This document shows positions 1-12,348 of a DNA stretch of 64,000 nucleotides, piece by piece (the stretch's first letter is position 1; the number at the start of each line of letters is the position of its first letter). Source of the DNA: Akanthomyces muscarius (lineage: Eukaryota; Ascomycota; Sordariomycetes; Hypocreales; Cordycipitaceae); contig NC_079246.1 of NCBI RefSeq assembly GCF_028009165.1, forward strand, positions 992,001 through 1,056,000, written 5' to 3'. The position numbers and the translations under genes are program-made. The notes beneath the pieces are model-generated. The model made no database searches. It was given only the letters and a program-made list of their open reading frames with translations, and was not told the origin of the DNA.

Positions 1-3000
1 CATGGCAGCTGACTGATTCGCTGATTGCTGCTCTATCCTCTCATGTCCCAATTGGTCCGGCTTCATTCCATTTCTCAACTTTATTTCCTTCTTTTACTTC
101 TTGTCTTGGACAGACGTAACGCCAGTTGACGTGGGGACCCGTCAGCTTCGCTGGCACACACGTACGCTGTAGTTCGAGCAACAGCACAGCATCAAGCCTT
201 GCCTCGCTCCTCCTGCTGTATTCCACCCTAGACTAAGTTGCAAAGAGAGAAAAAAGAAACGAGGAAAACCCGTCACCGCTTCTTCTACGTGTTCCCCCTT
301 TTGCAGGCCTTTGTTTGCTGCGATGCTGGCTGCCCAAATGCATACCCAAAAAAAGCGCGAGGGCGGTGGACAGGGACCGTACCTATGCAGAGGCCCCAAC
401 GACAGACAGCCCAGCTCCCCAGCCTCGCGTCCCAGCGGCATGGATTTGGGTTTACTTTTTAGGGGTCTCGTCCCTCTCTTGTCGACGTGGACGACTTGGT
501 CCCCAGTCGTTCCCGCAAATGCACACCGTAAATCGAAAGACGGCGGGCGGACGGACGGACAGACGACAGCCTGCATTGAGAGCAACTGGGCATGGGTAGC
601 TTTACATTGAACGGGACGCCCCAGACAGCGGGAAGACGAGACACAGAGAGAGACACAGAGAGAGGGAGAGAGATCCACCTCAGTCGACAGCCAGTGTGTT
701 TGTGCGGCGATAGGTTGTCTGAGATGCCAGGGGGGGGGCGGTCCTCAATTGCCGTTCCTGGGGGGGGGGGAAACGGCCTTGAGCGTGACGCTGGGAAACT
801 GCAACCGCGGCCATTTGTGATGAGTCTTGCATTTAGAAGCAGACGACCAGAGAGCGCGTATACATGTCTAGCGAATCGGACCTTGTCAACCGCTCCCTTT
901 GGGCAGACACGGATGAACGTGACCTCTGCTCCACGAGCTTGTTATGCCTTATCAACCAAGATTTGCCAAAAGGCCGCGCCTGGCTGGGTACCTAGCAGCC
1001 CCGGAAGCTGTGATGCGGTGACCCGGGACCGCGGCCTCGCTCTAGCTTCATTCCCTCTTTTAGCGTTTACCATGACGATAATCCTTGCTTTTTTTTTTCA
1101 TGTCTCTCTCTACTTGTTGGGCTGTAAGGCGGGCCGTGGAGAGTGATGACGCCGGACCGGGAATGGTAGAGCCGGACGGCTGGGAGAGAGAGAGAGAGAG
1201 AGAGAGGCAGGGATGATGTGTTTTTGGGGCCATGCTTTCTTTTTTTGCCCGGCCTGGGGGCATTCGTCGAAGCTTCGACGGCGCTAGTATGGGTAAATCG
1301 TCGGCGCGGTGAGCTTGGCGGGCAACTCTAACCTACTTGGTACACATGTGAGCCTTCAAGCCGTACTGCCGACACGTGGCCGTCTGCGGCTAGTCCTGCT
1401 GTCCTTTGTCGTTGTCAAGACTAATTCTTCACCGTACAGTCTGTTTAACAAAGAATTGGCATTGATTCCAACGTGTTTCGACAAAGGAAAGGGCAGAGAG
1501 AGAGATGCGGTGTTGGGGAATGGTGGATGGGGCCGGAGACGGGCGTTGCTGGTGCGCAGGTACGCCCACATCCACTGTTCAATGTAGCTACCAGTAATGA
1601 CTTACCGAGCATGCTTTGGTTGGAGTCGACATGCGGGCGGAGGCGAGAGCCCAACGTGCTCGATGAACGGGTAGTTGGGGAGCGGGAGCGGTGCAGCAGC
1701 TATGATACCCGAGGGGCGATATTGCATTTTTATCGAACTGGTGGTCTACTTGGCAGTTTTATTTTTATTTTGGTCGCAGTGCAGCTGCTGCAAGCAGTGT
1801 GAGGAGGAACACGGCGGCATCATGCGTCATCTACCGTCCCTCAGTTCATCCATACATGACGAGACACGTCCAGCCTGTAGATATCCAAGACAACCCAGGG
1901 TCATAGGTCTGCACATGATGTTGGCATGTGTTGTAAAACAAAAAGCATCGTTTATAAAATGGGAACCGTTTCCCCCTCTTGTCTGCCGCTACTTTATTCA
2001 GATCTTGGGCATCGCATGTCTTGTCTCGCCTTGTTACAGTGGTCCATCAATTCTGGCCGTGGCCTGATTGATATCATCATCAGCCTTGTTACCGAGCAGC
2101 ACATGCTTCTGCCTGTTCAACCTTTTTTTTTTTCAATCTCATTTTTTTGCTTCCTGGATTTTATTTCTATTACCCCCCTGTTGTTGCTTCTGCACAGGCC
2201 CTGGCCCGGTTACAGGGCTAGACAGCGACAAGGAAGGTCATTGTTACTCGCACAGCCACCAGCCGAAACAGCCCAACGGGAGAGCGGCGAGCACCAACAG
2301 GCGACCCAGAGGAGAGTCCGCCGAGGACCTGACACTGCGACCGGGAGTCCCACCTCTGAAGCACCTCGCCGGCTTGTTTGCCTCTTGTGCACCGCCGTCG
2401 ACGAGCATTATTTTTAGGCCGGCCGCTTACCGCTGCCCACTTGAGAGGGCTTACTGGTACGCGCCTGGAGCACCAGCCTGACAGGGGTACTTTTGCTGGT
2501 CCGAGTCGACACCCAGGTACCTGGGACAGTGCTGTTTAGAGCGCTTACTTACTGGTCGGCCAGCCACCAGCGCCCGTCGCCAGTCTTCACACTCTGCACA
2601 GGCCGTGTTCTGCACTAAACCGAGCCGCTAAAAGTGCGTCTCCGGCGGTCCGTCCGGCCAACTACCTACCTAGGTGCCTTACTCAGTGTCAGGCAAGCAA
2701 GGTCAAGGTACTTTTCGCGTCGTCGCTTTTCTCGCAGCACACTTTTTCCTCTAGCGGCCTCGGCCCAGGCTTTAGTGGTGTTTTGCCCTTTGAAGCAGCC
2801 CGCAGCCACTGACTCTGACTGTCAGGCCGGCCCCACCCTGTCTGTACCTCTGCCACCTCCCTCATCCTCTCTGCCTCAGTGCCTCTGCCTTTGTCCATCC
2901 AAAGCCATCCATCAGCCATCCATCGAACCCCACCCACCCTTGTTTATTTATTTTTCTCTTTATTCATTCTCTCTACTTTTCTCGGCTCTTGTCCCCTCCA

Positions 3001-3530
3001 AGTCACTCCCACCCAACCTCCGTCGGCATCCCCACCTCTCTTTGCTGGCCCCGCCTGACCTCATCCTCCTCCTCGGTACTTGACAGTACCTCCTACTGCT
3101 TTTTTCCTCTCCTCTTCTCCTCTGCTGCCCATCGCCGTTCTGTACGCACGTTGGAGGTGGATCCTTCCCGCCGCGCCGTCATCCACATCCACAGGACAAG
3201 AGGCTTGTTCTTGTCTGGGCCCGCTCCCCTCTTGTTATTCTTCTCCAGCTTTCTCTGGCTTCTTCTGGCGCCGCCGCCCGAAAAAAAAAACACTACTCAT
3301 AGCGCCGCTCCGCCTTACCTACCTCGCCTCGCCTCGCCTGGCCTGTAGCACACATCTATCCGCAGCGACTCGTTCCCTTTTTACTCACCCGACGCCCGCC
3401 AACCTTTCTTTTGACTTTCTTCATTTCTCTCCTCCACATCCCCAATTTGAATGCATACCATCGCAACGTTTACGCCTCCCCCGCGAACGCCGTTTCGATC
3501 CATTCACAGGCCGTGCCCGCCACAGCGCCA
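1..3530. other. Gene-free region upstream of the gene at 3531
   Basis: I see no convincing protein gene here on either strand. The longest open frame (plus strand, 592-1146) is low-complexity and resembles no family I know. The left half has G runs (730-738 and 760-770) and GA-rich tracts. From about 2100 to 3500 the plus strand is strongly pyrimidine-rich (CT runs, repeated cctcgc near 3324-3338), which is typical of fungal promoters and long 5' leaders. The most economical reading is a long promoter and 5' UTR for the gene starting at 3531, possibly containing an unannotated non-coding transcript. Confidence 0.5.
1184..1206. repeat. (GA)n microsatellite
   Basis: An uninterrupted GA dinucleotide run of about 23 bases. 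A looser GA/CA-rich stretch lies at about 640-672. Simple sequence repeat with no coding context. Confidence 0.9.
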
Positions 3531-5346
3531 ATGCTGCGAGGCATGTCGCCTAAACTAAAGCCACTTCTGCTGCCACAGTTGGTCGAGCAGCGCAAACGAT
3601 CCGACTCGGCTTCCCTGGTTTCGAGCCCCGATCCCAATGTCACTGGCACCTGGCCCTACGTCTTTGCCGCGACCAATTCGTCTTCTTCTGACATAACTTC
3701 GCCCGTCACGCCCACCTTTTCCACTCGTGGACATGTCCGCATGTCAAGTTCCACGTCCTCGCTCGACCTGCCGCCGTTTTCCCAGGATGGCTACGTTTCC
3801 CCGTCGCTGCTCTCCAGCACCCTGACCAAGGCATCCATGCGCCAGCTGCCCGACGTAGAGGAGGAGCCGCTAGAAAAGGAGCACTACCAGCATATCGACG
3901 ACGATATCTCAGACGATGACGACGACAACTTTGGACTTTACAGCTGTCTATGTGAGTCGAGGTGCACATGCATGCATTTGTGCCACCGCTAACAAGCAGC
4001 GCCCAGGTGACGATGTTTGCGCTCGCGGCAATAGCTCCGAAGACCTTTTCGACGGTGGCCTCGTGGGCGAGTTCGACATTGACGACTACGATGTTGGTTT
4101 TCTCAGCGACGGCGACATCAACACCAATCCGGCCTACGGCAAGAAGAAGCGCGCCGGTCTCGAGTCGCAATTCTCTGGCCTCACTGCCCGCCTCGAATCC
4201 CGCTTCCCTACCATCACCCGATGGAGATCCGGCCGTCGATCGCGTATGGCAAGCGTTGGTGCCATGGAGTACAGCCTTGACAACGTCTTGTCTCGCGCCC
4301 CATCCAGTCGCTCGTCGTCGATTTCCGCCCGCGCCCGCCACAACACAGACGGACTCGATGAGCATTCGATCCCTCCCACCCCAGCACTGCCATTTGGCAG
4401 CACCGAAAGTGTCAACATCCCGTCCTTGACACCCGTTTTGACCGAGGACGACAAGACCAGCATAGAGAAGGATCGCGCTATGGCGACTACGCCACTTTTG
4501 CCGCCTCTGATGACCGGCCCTCTCGGTAAGCCACCGCCCGAGTCACCGCTTCAGTCGCCCACTATTGAGGCGGCGCCCACCCCGCCAATGCGTTCCTCGG
4601 CTGCTCAGTCACCACCCATCGTGTCTGCAGCATTTGCGCGGCCGTCACTGAGCTCGCGCCCCTCGACCCAGTCTCTTCGCAACGTCTCTAGCAGCACGGA
4701 ACTGCCGCTTCCGCTGCCCATGACCCTGCATTCGATTCTGCAGGAGTACGATGAGTGGTCTGATCGTCTTGGTCATGCCAACTTCACCATCTCTCCTGCC
4801 CCCTATGACGTCCAGGCTGTCAATCCCGAGACAATCGCCAAGTTCCAGAACGATTGGGATACGGCGCGCCTCAACTACACCAAGCACTTGGTGCGCACCG
4901 GCGAAAACTATGGCCAGACGAGCAAGATTTATGCTCTCACCGAAGCCAAATGGGCCGAGACGGAGCGCCGGTGGAGAGGCGGCTACGAGGAGATGATCAA
5001 GCAGACGCTTTCTTCTATGCCAATGCAGAAACAAAAGTCGGCCTCTCGCAGCCGCAGCCGTGGGCGCGGCCGAGGCCGTTCTCTTAGCGCCCACCCTGGT
5101 TCTGTGCATCACAGCCCTGACGTCTTTGCTGGCGTGGAGTGGAAACGTCTCGAAGAAAACTTGCCCAGCGCTGTCCCTCAGATTATTGAGTCCCTTGATG
5201 CTGCCCAGGGCAAGTTTCCCAGCCGCGGCGACGAAGACATTGTCGGCCCTATGCACCGCGAAGCCTCCATGGCTGGCGCGTACAGCGACGACTTCCGATC
5301 CCGCTTCTGGAAGAACCTTGGAGCCAAAGTCGGCATCCATCGATAA
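3531..5346 (+). CDS. Ser/Pro-rich conserved fungal protein of unknown function
   Basis: Two exons (3531-3951 and 4007-5346) joined across a 55-nt intron (gtgagt...cccag) give 586 residues; the two frames differ, so the intron is required. The start at 3531 follows gcca and precedes MLRGMSPKLKPLLL; an in-frame upstream ATG at 3411 lies in the pyrimidine-rich leader and looks less likely. The protein is mostly disordered: Ser/Thr/Pro-rich N-terminus, an acidic DDDISDDDDDD-like patch just before the intron, a further Ser/Pro-rich middle, then one folded-looking segment (roughly residues 380-480) starting LHSILQEYDEWSDRLG and rich in Trp, Tyr and charged residues, followed by an RS/RG repeat (SRSRGRGRGRS). 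No catalytic domain is recognisable. The composition and very long leader suit a signalling or RNA/chromatin-associated regulator, but that is inference. Confidence 0.8.
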
Positions 5347-6382
5347 ATTGTTTTATACGCATTTTTGAGCGAGCGATTTGAAATTCACGCATGCACATTG
5401 CATCATCATCACAATCATCATTATCCGACCCTGATGACTTTCATCTCAGCGAATTACGATCCTTACATATTACCATTCTTACGAATCTTTACATCAACCA
5501 TTTGTTTTGTTTTTATTTGGGCTGCCCGCGCGCCCCTCGAGATACCCCGACTCCAGTCACTCCTTCAAAAGCCTAGTCGGCCATGGTGTGCTACGCCTAG
5601 TCAAGGCAGTAGCAGACTATGAGCGAGGATTGGCATGCCATTTACTTGCGCTTGGAATTTTATTAGACTGTATGTGAATTGGACCTATACGGAAGGCGTT
5701 ATATAGATCGGACGGAACTTTGCTGCTCAGCGCAAGGAAGAGCCAAAGAGAGAAAAATCTGTTTTTCAATTTTAATCTAGAGTTTGGGATTTGGGATTGT
5801 GGTAATGGACCGGAAACATTGTTACAATATTTGGGGGACAGAACAGAGGAGGAAAAGAGAGCTTGGCTGGAATCGGTCGTGGTCAGCAAACAAGCAGATG
5901 CAGATGGAGCCTGGCGACCTTGCAAGGCTCTCTGCTATCAATACAAAACAGTAAAATTATTATTCAAAGGAGCCTCGACAGTGAATGTGTACAATTGGGG
6001 GAGCTGCTTGGTGATGTTAGTCGTACAGCTACTTTACTTTGTGCGAAATTGTGGCGGTGATACCGGGTAGTGCGTGCGTAGAAATTTGTGAGGGTCCCTT
6101 CGCAATGTCGATAGCTACAGAAAACCGCAAGATACATCTATTATTAAATCAAGTGCCATTATTCTGTCTCAAGTCGCGAATGATTTATAACATTCTTTGA
6201 CGTGGTCAAGCCCGTGGCCTGCAGCTCTGTGTACAGGATTGATGGCAGTGGTGAGCGGGAGATGACCTAGAGACGCAGATGGCGGCACAATCTTTCCATC
6301 CGCCAACGACAATTCACCATGACAATAGCGACAGCGGATCCAGGCGCGCCGTGAATCTAGTTTTCGTAATACATGCAAAATG

Positions 6383-6408
6383 AAAAAAAAAAAAAAAAAA
6401 AAAGGGGG
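6383..6408. repeat. A21-G5 homopolymer tract
   Basis: Twenty-one consecutive A residues (6383-6403) followed directly by five G residues. Such a purine tract could be a promoter element, a slippage hot spot or the remnant of a poly(A) tail from a retroposed sequence. I see no target-site duplication or retrotransposon ORF beside it. Confidence 0.85.
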
Positions 6409-8528
6409 AGGAAGAAAGCATCGACCTATAGACAAGGGGAGGAGAGGACTTTGCACAACATCACCAAACAGAAGGACTGCAGAGTGTGCTTGGAAGGCGC
6501 GCCCCGACTTACACGGACGCGCGCAACCCCTTTCAGCGGAGAGGGCAGAGAGAGACATGGCACTCAACACCAAGCCGGACCTGACTGTACTACGTCGACA
6601 TCTTGGGGGGAGGGGGAAAAAACAAGACCAACAACAAAGAAACAGAAAATTGTCGCAGCTATTTTGGGTTGGGCTGTACTCGGTGCCCGGGACAGCAAAC
6701 ACTGGCGAACAACGCCGCTGTGGCCTACACCGAGTGAATGTCTGGAGAGGAGCAACTGGGCAACACCCATGCTCGACTGGGCGGCCTGTGGTGAGACAAA
6801 AGCACAACGTCATGGCCGGTGCAAGCCAAACCAACCCCAGCATCCCTGATCTTGTTGCTGTTGTTGTTCCGCACCGCGACTTTGTACTACCGTGAATTAA
6901 GAGAAAGAAAATCAACAATTCTTCGGCATCAAGCGGGATGTTGCTGGGTGTCTTTTACAAGGCAAGCTGCTGCTTGCGTTTTCGCTGCATTTGTTGCGTG
7001 GCGGTGGTGGAAACGACGCTGTTCTGGAAAGAGAGCTGTATAAAATAAAAAAGAACCTGTAAAACTTCATCAATACCAATCTATTCTTTTTCCCCTTTTT
7101 CTTCGTTTTTGATGTTTTTGTCATCTGTCTAGCGTTCATCTCCCGTATTTTGTGCCACGATATTTCTTGTCGACATTTCACGTAAATGATCGCTGCATTT
7201 TTTATTATTAATCTTCTTACCACGACTTGAGAGTAGAGGTGAGGGCGTTTTCTTTGGTGGAAATGGTGATGAGACCTTGAAAGTATCCTATTTGGGCATC
7301 ACGCCCGTCCGTTCACGACTCGAGCGACCCTTGTCGAGCACAAGGCATTGTTCCGTTTCCCTTGACCGCTTCGGGCGCGGCCGCCGTCCCCCCCCCGCAG
7401 ACATCGGCAGAAGAAAGACAGCTGGTCTGGGAGACTGGGGAGTGAATAGGGGAAGTTGGCGGCGCCTGGCCCGCACTTGAGGACGATCGTCAGGGCCATG
7501 GACAAGGATCTCATTCATCGCTTGTGAGACAGGTGGGCTTTCTATGTCATCATCGCAGACCAGCCCTACCACACGGTGAGCTCACCAGATGCGACGAGGG
7601 GAAACAGCAAATGGCCATTGCTGCCTCTGAACAACTACACAACATGTACGATTTATAGCTCCTAACACGTAGCTACAGGCTGGCGCAGACCTCATTTGCA
7701 CCTCCCTTGTGCAGCTTCTTCCCTGTGGGCAGTTTTCGGCTGGGACTCTTCTCCCGCCGATCCAACACTGGACCCTTGCACGTCTTGCCAACTGCTGACC
7801 CGCATCATCCCCCAGACTCGACAGCAACAACAAGAGCCGAAAAAAACAGGATTCTGGGTATGAGAATGTCTTACATGTTAGCAGGTGCTGGTAAAGCCAA
7901 GGTCGGTATTTCCGCGCAGACCCGTGCGCGAGAGACCATGCGCTGAGGTGGGATGGCGGTCCGGGGTGAGATCGACGTCATGTCAATTTCCCACTTCAGA
8001 CGATCATCGGCCGCACTGTACCTGCAGAAACGTGCAGAACCTCATCCTGTTCCTGAGTGTTTGAGATGATCCAGCCACCCAACTGCCCCAGTAGACTGGG
8101 CAAATATGTCTTGAAGAGACAACTTCTGGAAGCTCTGTTTTGCCAGTAGATGTATGAAACAGTGATCCTCTAGATCTGCTGCACGCAGCTGTAGATGCAG
8201 CTTTGAGAAGCCATGAGAATGGAACAACTCGCAATACACCTCGTAGGAGTAGGTGGCGACAGCTGGCCCAGCCCGGCAGAGCCCAGGAGCTGCGGCGGAT
8301 TGCGCTACGACCGGGCTGCAGTCGTGGAGCTTTCCGCAATGAATTGCTCGATGCCGATCTCATCAAACTAGAGCGTCTCCTCATGACCAGGTCCGGCCTT
8401 GATTTGCAGCGAGCCATTACTTGCTCGCACCGGTCACGACGAGGAGGAGGTTGTTGGAAACGCCACTGTGATGTTGAGAGCAGTGCGAATTGGGTAAGGG
8501 GGGCGGGAGTCAACGGGTGCGATGCAAG

Positions 8529-8536
8529 TATAAGAA
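8529..8536 (+). promoter_or_regulatory. Putative TATA box for the small secreted protein gene
   Basis: TATAAGAA lies 151 bases upstream of the ATG at 8687 and is followed by a CT-rich leader, the usual arrangement in highly expressed fungal genes. Confidence 0.4.
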
Positions 8537-8686
8537 CGGCATCTGCACCCTCCAACACTGCTCTCCCCCTCCTCCATCATCAATACCCAGTCTCCAGTTC
8601 GTCTTTTTTGTCACCCAGTCACTCCTTTACTATCCTTTTACAGGACACCACACTCCTTTTCACAACCCAGTCAACTTCATTTCAAG

Positions 8687-9219
8687 ATGCGCTTCTCCGC
8701 CTCCGTCCTCATCGCCCTCGTCGGCGCCGCCGTTGCCGCTCCCACCTCTGTCCTCCCGACCGGCGACTCCCCCGTCACCGGCCTCCTCGGCGGCAGCGAC
8801 CTCGTCGGCGAGCTCACCGGCGTCGTCAGCCAGGTCGAGAACGGCCTCGGCGTCGACGACCTCGAGAAGAAGCTCGACACCCTCCTGGGCTCCACCATGG
8901 CCAAGGTACGTTTTGCATCTCCCTGCTGTTCCGCACCCAGCAGCGCGTGACTTTTTCGGGGGATGGGTGAAGGCTGACTGTGGAAACACAGGTCGAGACT
9001 GCGCTTAACCAGCCCCTCGCCCACAAGCTCCTCGCCCAGGTCCAGAACGGCCTCCCTCCCCAGATCGTCGGCGCCGTCGGCCAGGCCCTCGCGCTCGTCG
9101 AGCAGGGCGTCGCCATCCAGACTGTCGACGCCTACGTCAAGGGTATGACCGACGGCGCCGTGCCCTCCCTCGAGAAGGCCATTGGTGTTTCCGACATTCA
9201 AAAGGTGCTCCAGATCTAA
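8687..9219 (+). CDS. Small secreted cysteine-free protein
   Basis: Two exons (8687-8905, 8992-9219) around an 86-nt phase-0 intron (gtacgt...acacag) encode 148 residues. The first 18 or so (MRFSASVLIALVGAAVAA, then Pro-Thr) are a clear signal peptide with an Ala-rich cleavage site. The mature part has no cysteine and reads as amphipathic helices rich in Leu, Val, Gly and Gln, with a Gly/Asp-rich start. Codon use is strongly C-ending at third positions, and a TATA-like element and CT-rich leader precede the ATG, all suggesting high expression. I recognise no family. Candidate roles are a cell-wall-associated or effector-like secreted protein; this is inference from size and export signal only. 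Confidence 0.85.
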
Positions 9220-9582
9220 AAGGTCCATTCTCCTCCACTGGAAACAGAAGGAATGTAGCTTTAGACTACGATAATTAGCGAGTTTCTTATGCGCCGCGGA
9301 TCGAATATCTCCCTCCTGCTGATCCCTCAAAAATGCAGGGCAACGATGAAAGTTCTGGATAATCATGCATTTTTAAACCATTTTGTTGTTTTCTTTACAC
9401 GGGTCGAGGACCTCTGGATAGAGGCACCCCGCCTGCGCTGGCACTGGATTTATTGCCACTTCACTTCTGGTCATGGGTGTTATATAGTTTGAGCCATTTG
9501 GACAAATGCCAAATCTTTTTTTTTCACTGAGGATATCGTTTCTATAACTGCGACTGTGCACGCCTGCCTTCTTGAAATTAAC
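9220..9582. other. Convergent 3' intergenic spacer
   Basis: A 363-bp spacer between the convergent ends of the small secreted protein gene and the Med18 gene. It presumably holds both 3' UTRs and terminators; nothing else is visible. Confidence 0.6.
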
Positions 9583-10484
9583 TCAACTCTTGCCAATCAT
9601 GACTTTTTGCGGCAGCGCTTGCACGCCCTGCTGTCGCAGCGCTATCCGGGTATCGTACACCTTTCTGTCAATTGCGCGAAAGTCAAAGACGCCTTCCAGC
9701 TCGGTGCGCAGCGCCGTGAGCTTGTCTTGCGCCTTTCGAATATCGTCGGGCTTGTTGTCCTGCAGCACATGCGTCTTGACCTGCATGATCCAGCGCCCCT
9801 GCATGTCCATTGGCGTGAGGCTGTCCCACGCTGGCAGCTGCGCGGCCGGGGAGAGCATAGCCCCTTGCCGCGCCTCGAGTGGCGTATATTCTTGAATGGG
9901 ATGGAAGAAGAATTGCTTGGTCAGTGAGAACTCGATCTCATCTCTAAAGAATCGATATATCTCCTCGACCATTTCTGTCTTGAATCTGGACCAGCGTTAG
10001 CGACCGACTCTCGGAGGCTTCACGAAAAAGGGTTGGCATACTGATGCTGGTTGTCTCGTAATACCGAAGGAAGGGCGCGTTGCTCCCACAATTCAACCAT
10101 TTTGCGCTGCGTCAGCAGCGGCTTGCCGTGCGAGGGATCAGGAAAGTCGGTCCAGCGCAGGATGCCCGGTGTCGCATCCAGCTCCATAGGCTTCGCATCC
10201 GCCCCAAAGTCTCTGTTCTTGAGAATTTCATATCGGGCCTGTATTATGAATGACTGGCGACCAAGATTCTGATGAAGCTCCCTCCATAGCGGCGCAAGGT
10301 TTTTGCGTATGGGCTTTTCGATTGAAGTCTGATTTGAGAGGCCAGCCGGCCGTGGAGGCCCTTGGTAGTATAGCACGCGGACAACTGATTCCCATGGCTT
10401 CATGGAACAGAGTCCTTCGAGAACGGAGCACGCGGATGTGAAGTCGGCATCCTCCACGGTGCTTGTCAAGAACACCTCGTACAT
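9583..10484 (-). CDS. srb5: Mediator complex subunit 18 (Med18/Srb5)
   Basis: Exons 10484-10042 and 9985-9583 flank a 56-nt intron (gtatgc, branch gctaac, ccag) and give 281 residues. The start MYEVFLTSTVEDADF matches the N-terminal pattern of fungal Med18, followed by the RVLYYQGPPRP strand and a C-terminal half (FKTEMVEEIYRFF, then YTPLE and GRWIMQVKTHV) of the Med18 fold, an eight-stranded barrel-like head-module subunit. Med18 pairs with Med20 in the Mediator head and contacts RNA polymerase II in the nucleus, supporting activated transcription and termination. Length is ordinary for filamentous fungi. It is divergent from the DNA repair gene at 10861, sharing a 376-bp spacer. No defects seen. 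Confidence 0.85.
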
Positions 10485-10860
10485 TCTGATTCAGAGTGCC
10501 CCTCCAGCGCCAACCCAATGTTCCTTGCGATTTCAACAAAGTCGGCCAATTGCAAAATTGTCGGCAAAGCGCTACGCTGTAATTTGGTTGAAAGTTTCAC
10601 GAGAGAGAAGAATTGTTTTGTCGTCCAAGAGATTGATTATTCGGTTTGCATATGAAAGAGCTGCCAATGGAAGCGGCATCCATCTCAAGAGCTTCGTCGG
10701 TGCTGCACGTGATCTCGCGTTAAAGTGCGACGCCTGGCGCGGTTCCCACTCCAAGAGCTGCTCTCAAAGTCCAATGCATTTTATGCGCTCGGTGAATTTG
10801 CGCCCGGAGGTCTGTAGAGCGCGTCGAGCTTTCTTGACCACCCAAATTCCGTACTTTACA
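10485..10860. promoter_or_regulatory. Divergent promoter between Med18 and the PNKP-type gene
   Basis: A 376-bp spacer separates the start codons of two divergent housekeeping genes, so it must hold both promoters. No clear TATA box stands out on either strand. Confidence 0.55.
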
Positions 10861-12348
10861 ATGTCATCAAAGTCAGAAGGCGGGAAGCGCAAAGCTACAG
10901 CACCCATATCACCACCGCCCACGAAACGATCAGTGCCGAGCGGAACCACCAGTGAGAACAAACCCAATGTGCTGAACACCCTGGCCAATCATTGACCTCT
11001 TCAGAGAGTGCGGTTTCTAATTTCTTCACTCCAACCTCGCAAAAACCGAAAGATCGAACATCATGGTCCGAGCGAAAAGACGACCCTAACAAGCCAGCAA
11101 CGTTACTTGTTGGCAAATATACACCAGAGGCAGAGAGCAAGGATACACAAAAACGACGGAAAATTGCGGCTTTCGACTTGGATTCGACGCTGATTGCCAC
11201 AAGCTCCGGAAGGAAGCACTCGAAAGATGCATTAGACTGGCGGTGGTGGGATAAGCAAGTGCCCCGGAAACTAAAGGAGCTCTACGAGGACGGCTACCAT
11301 GTCGCTATCCTATCTAACCAAGGTGGCCTAACGCTTCATGTTGACCCGAAACAAAAGGCACCGCAAAAGCATACGGCGAAGCGAGTTGGCGAATTCAAAG
11401 AAAAAGGATCGGCTGTACTGCGATACCTCGATTTACCCGTCACGATATATGCTGCGACGGGGAAGGATAATTTCAGGAAGCCACGAAGAGGGATGTGGGA
11501 TGAAATTCTCAAGGACATGGGTGTGGAAGCAGACGACATTGACTTGGAGCAGAGCGTGTTTGTGGGTGATGCTGGCGGCCGCGTGGCTACCGTCTCAAAT
11601 GGCGCGGTGATTGTTAAAGACTTTAGTTGCTCGGACCGAAATCTTGCCCACAACATTGGCGTACCTTTCAAGACGCCAGAGGAGTATTTCTTAGGACACG
11701 AGCCGCGCAGGTGGGAGCGCGACCTGGACCTGGTACACTACCCCCTCGGGGGCGAAGATGGTCAAGTCGCGCTATTTGAGAAAAGAAACAGCAAGGACAT
11801 TGTGCTATTTTGTGGACGACCCGGAGCCGGAAAAAGCACATTCTACTGGAAGCATCTCGAGCCGCTGGGCTACGAGCGCGTAAATCAGGACACCCTCAAG
11901 ACGAGGGAGAAATGCATCCAAGCAGCCAAAGAATTTCTCGACGACGGGTCCTCCGTAGCAGTGGGTAAGTGCCCGCCAACATTTCCGCTACATGTGATGC
12001 ATTTCGACAGCGGGCAGCTACTTACCAGGATTGGCAGATAATACAAACGCCGACCCAGCTACGCGTAAAATCTGGATAGACCTAGCCGGCTCCTTCAAAG
12101 TGCCTATCCGCTGTGTGTCGTTTACGACACCGGCGGCCGTTTGCCGGCACAATGATGCTGTGCGATCGCTGAACAAGTCGCTGAACCCAGAGGACAGAGA
12201 GGTGCTCCCGGAGATGGCCTTTTCCGGGTTCCAGAGCCGGTACAAGCCTCCGCAAGCCAGCGAGGGATTTCAGGACGTTACAGAGGTTGAATTTAGGTTC
12301 CGCGGCACCAAAGAGGATTACGAGATTTGGGGGCGATACTGGCTGTAG
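10861..12348 (+). CDS. pnk1: Bifunctional polynucleotide 3'-phosphatase / 5'-kinase
   Basis: Three exons (10861-10951, 11005-11964, 12038-12348) encode 453 residues. A basic N-terminal leader (SKSEGGKRKATAPISPPPTKR) resembles a nuclear localisation signal and is followed by a SAVSNFFTPTSQ segment. The phosphatase domain carries the HAD motif FDLDSTL (about 87-93, catalytic Asp), ILSNQGG and a DNFRKP loop; the kinase domain has the Walker A loop GRPGAGKST (about 301-309) and a VDNTN strand formed exactly at the last splice junction. It lacks an FHA domain, as do fungal relatives. The enzyme restores 3'-OH and 5'-phosphate ends at DNA breaks before ligation, in the nucleus and perhaps mitochondria. 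Fission yeast Pnk1 is the characterised fungal homologue. Confidence 0.88.

Larger units (their letters stand above)
5347..8686. other. Gene-free intergenic region
   Basis: No supported gene in about 3.3 kb. Open frames on both strands are short or low in complexity; the longest minus-strand one (6169-6918) is inflated by a homopolymer read as poly-Phe. The left end should contain the 3' UTR and terminator of the gene ending at 5346, and the right end the promoter of the small secreted protein gene. Confidence 0.6.

Noticed and set aside
592..1146. Plus-strand frame of 184 codons in the left intergenic region
   Set aside because: Starts in GA/CA repeats, crosses G homopolymers, has no motif and no plausible splice partners.
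6169..6918. Minus-strand frame of 249 codons
   Set aside because: Contains a poly-Phe run caused by the A21 tract and has no recognisable domain; composition is that of non-coding DNA.
8004..8558. Minus-strand frame of 184 codons upstream of the small secreted protein gene
   Set aside because: Overlaps the probable promoter, is Arg/Ser-rich without motifs and has no supporting start context.
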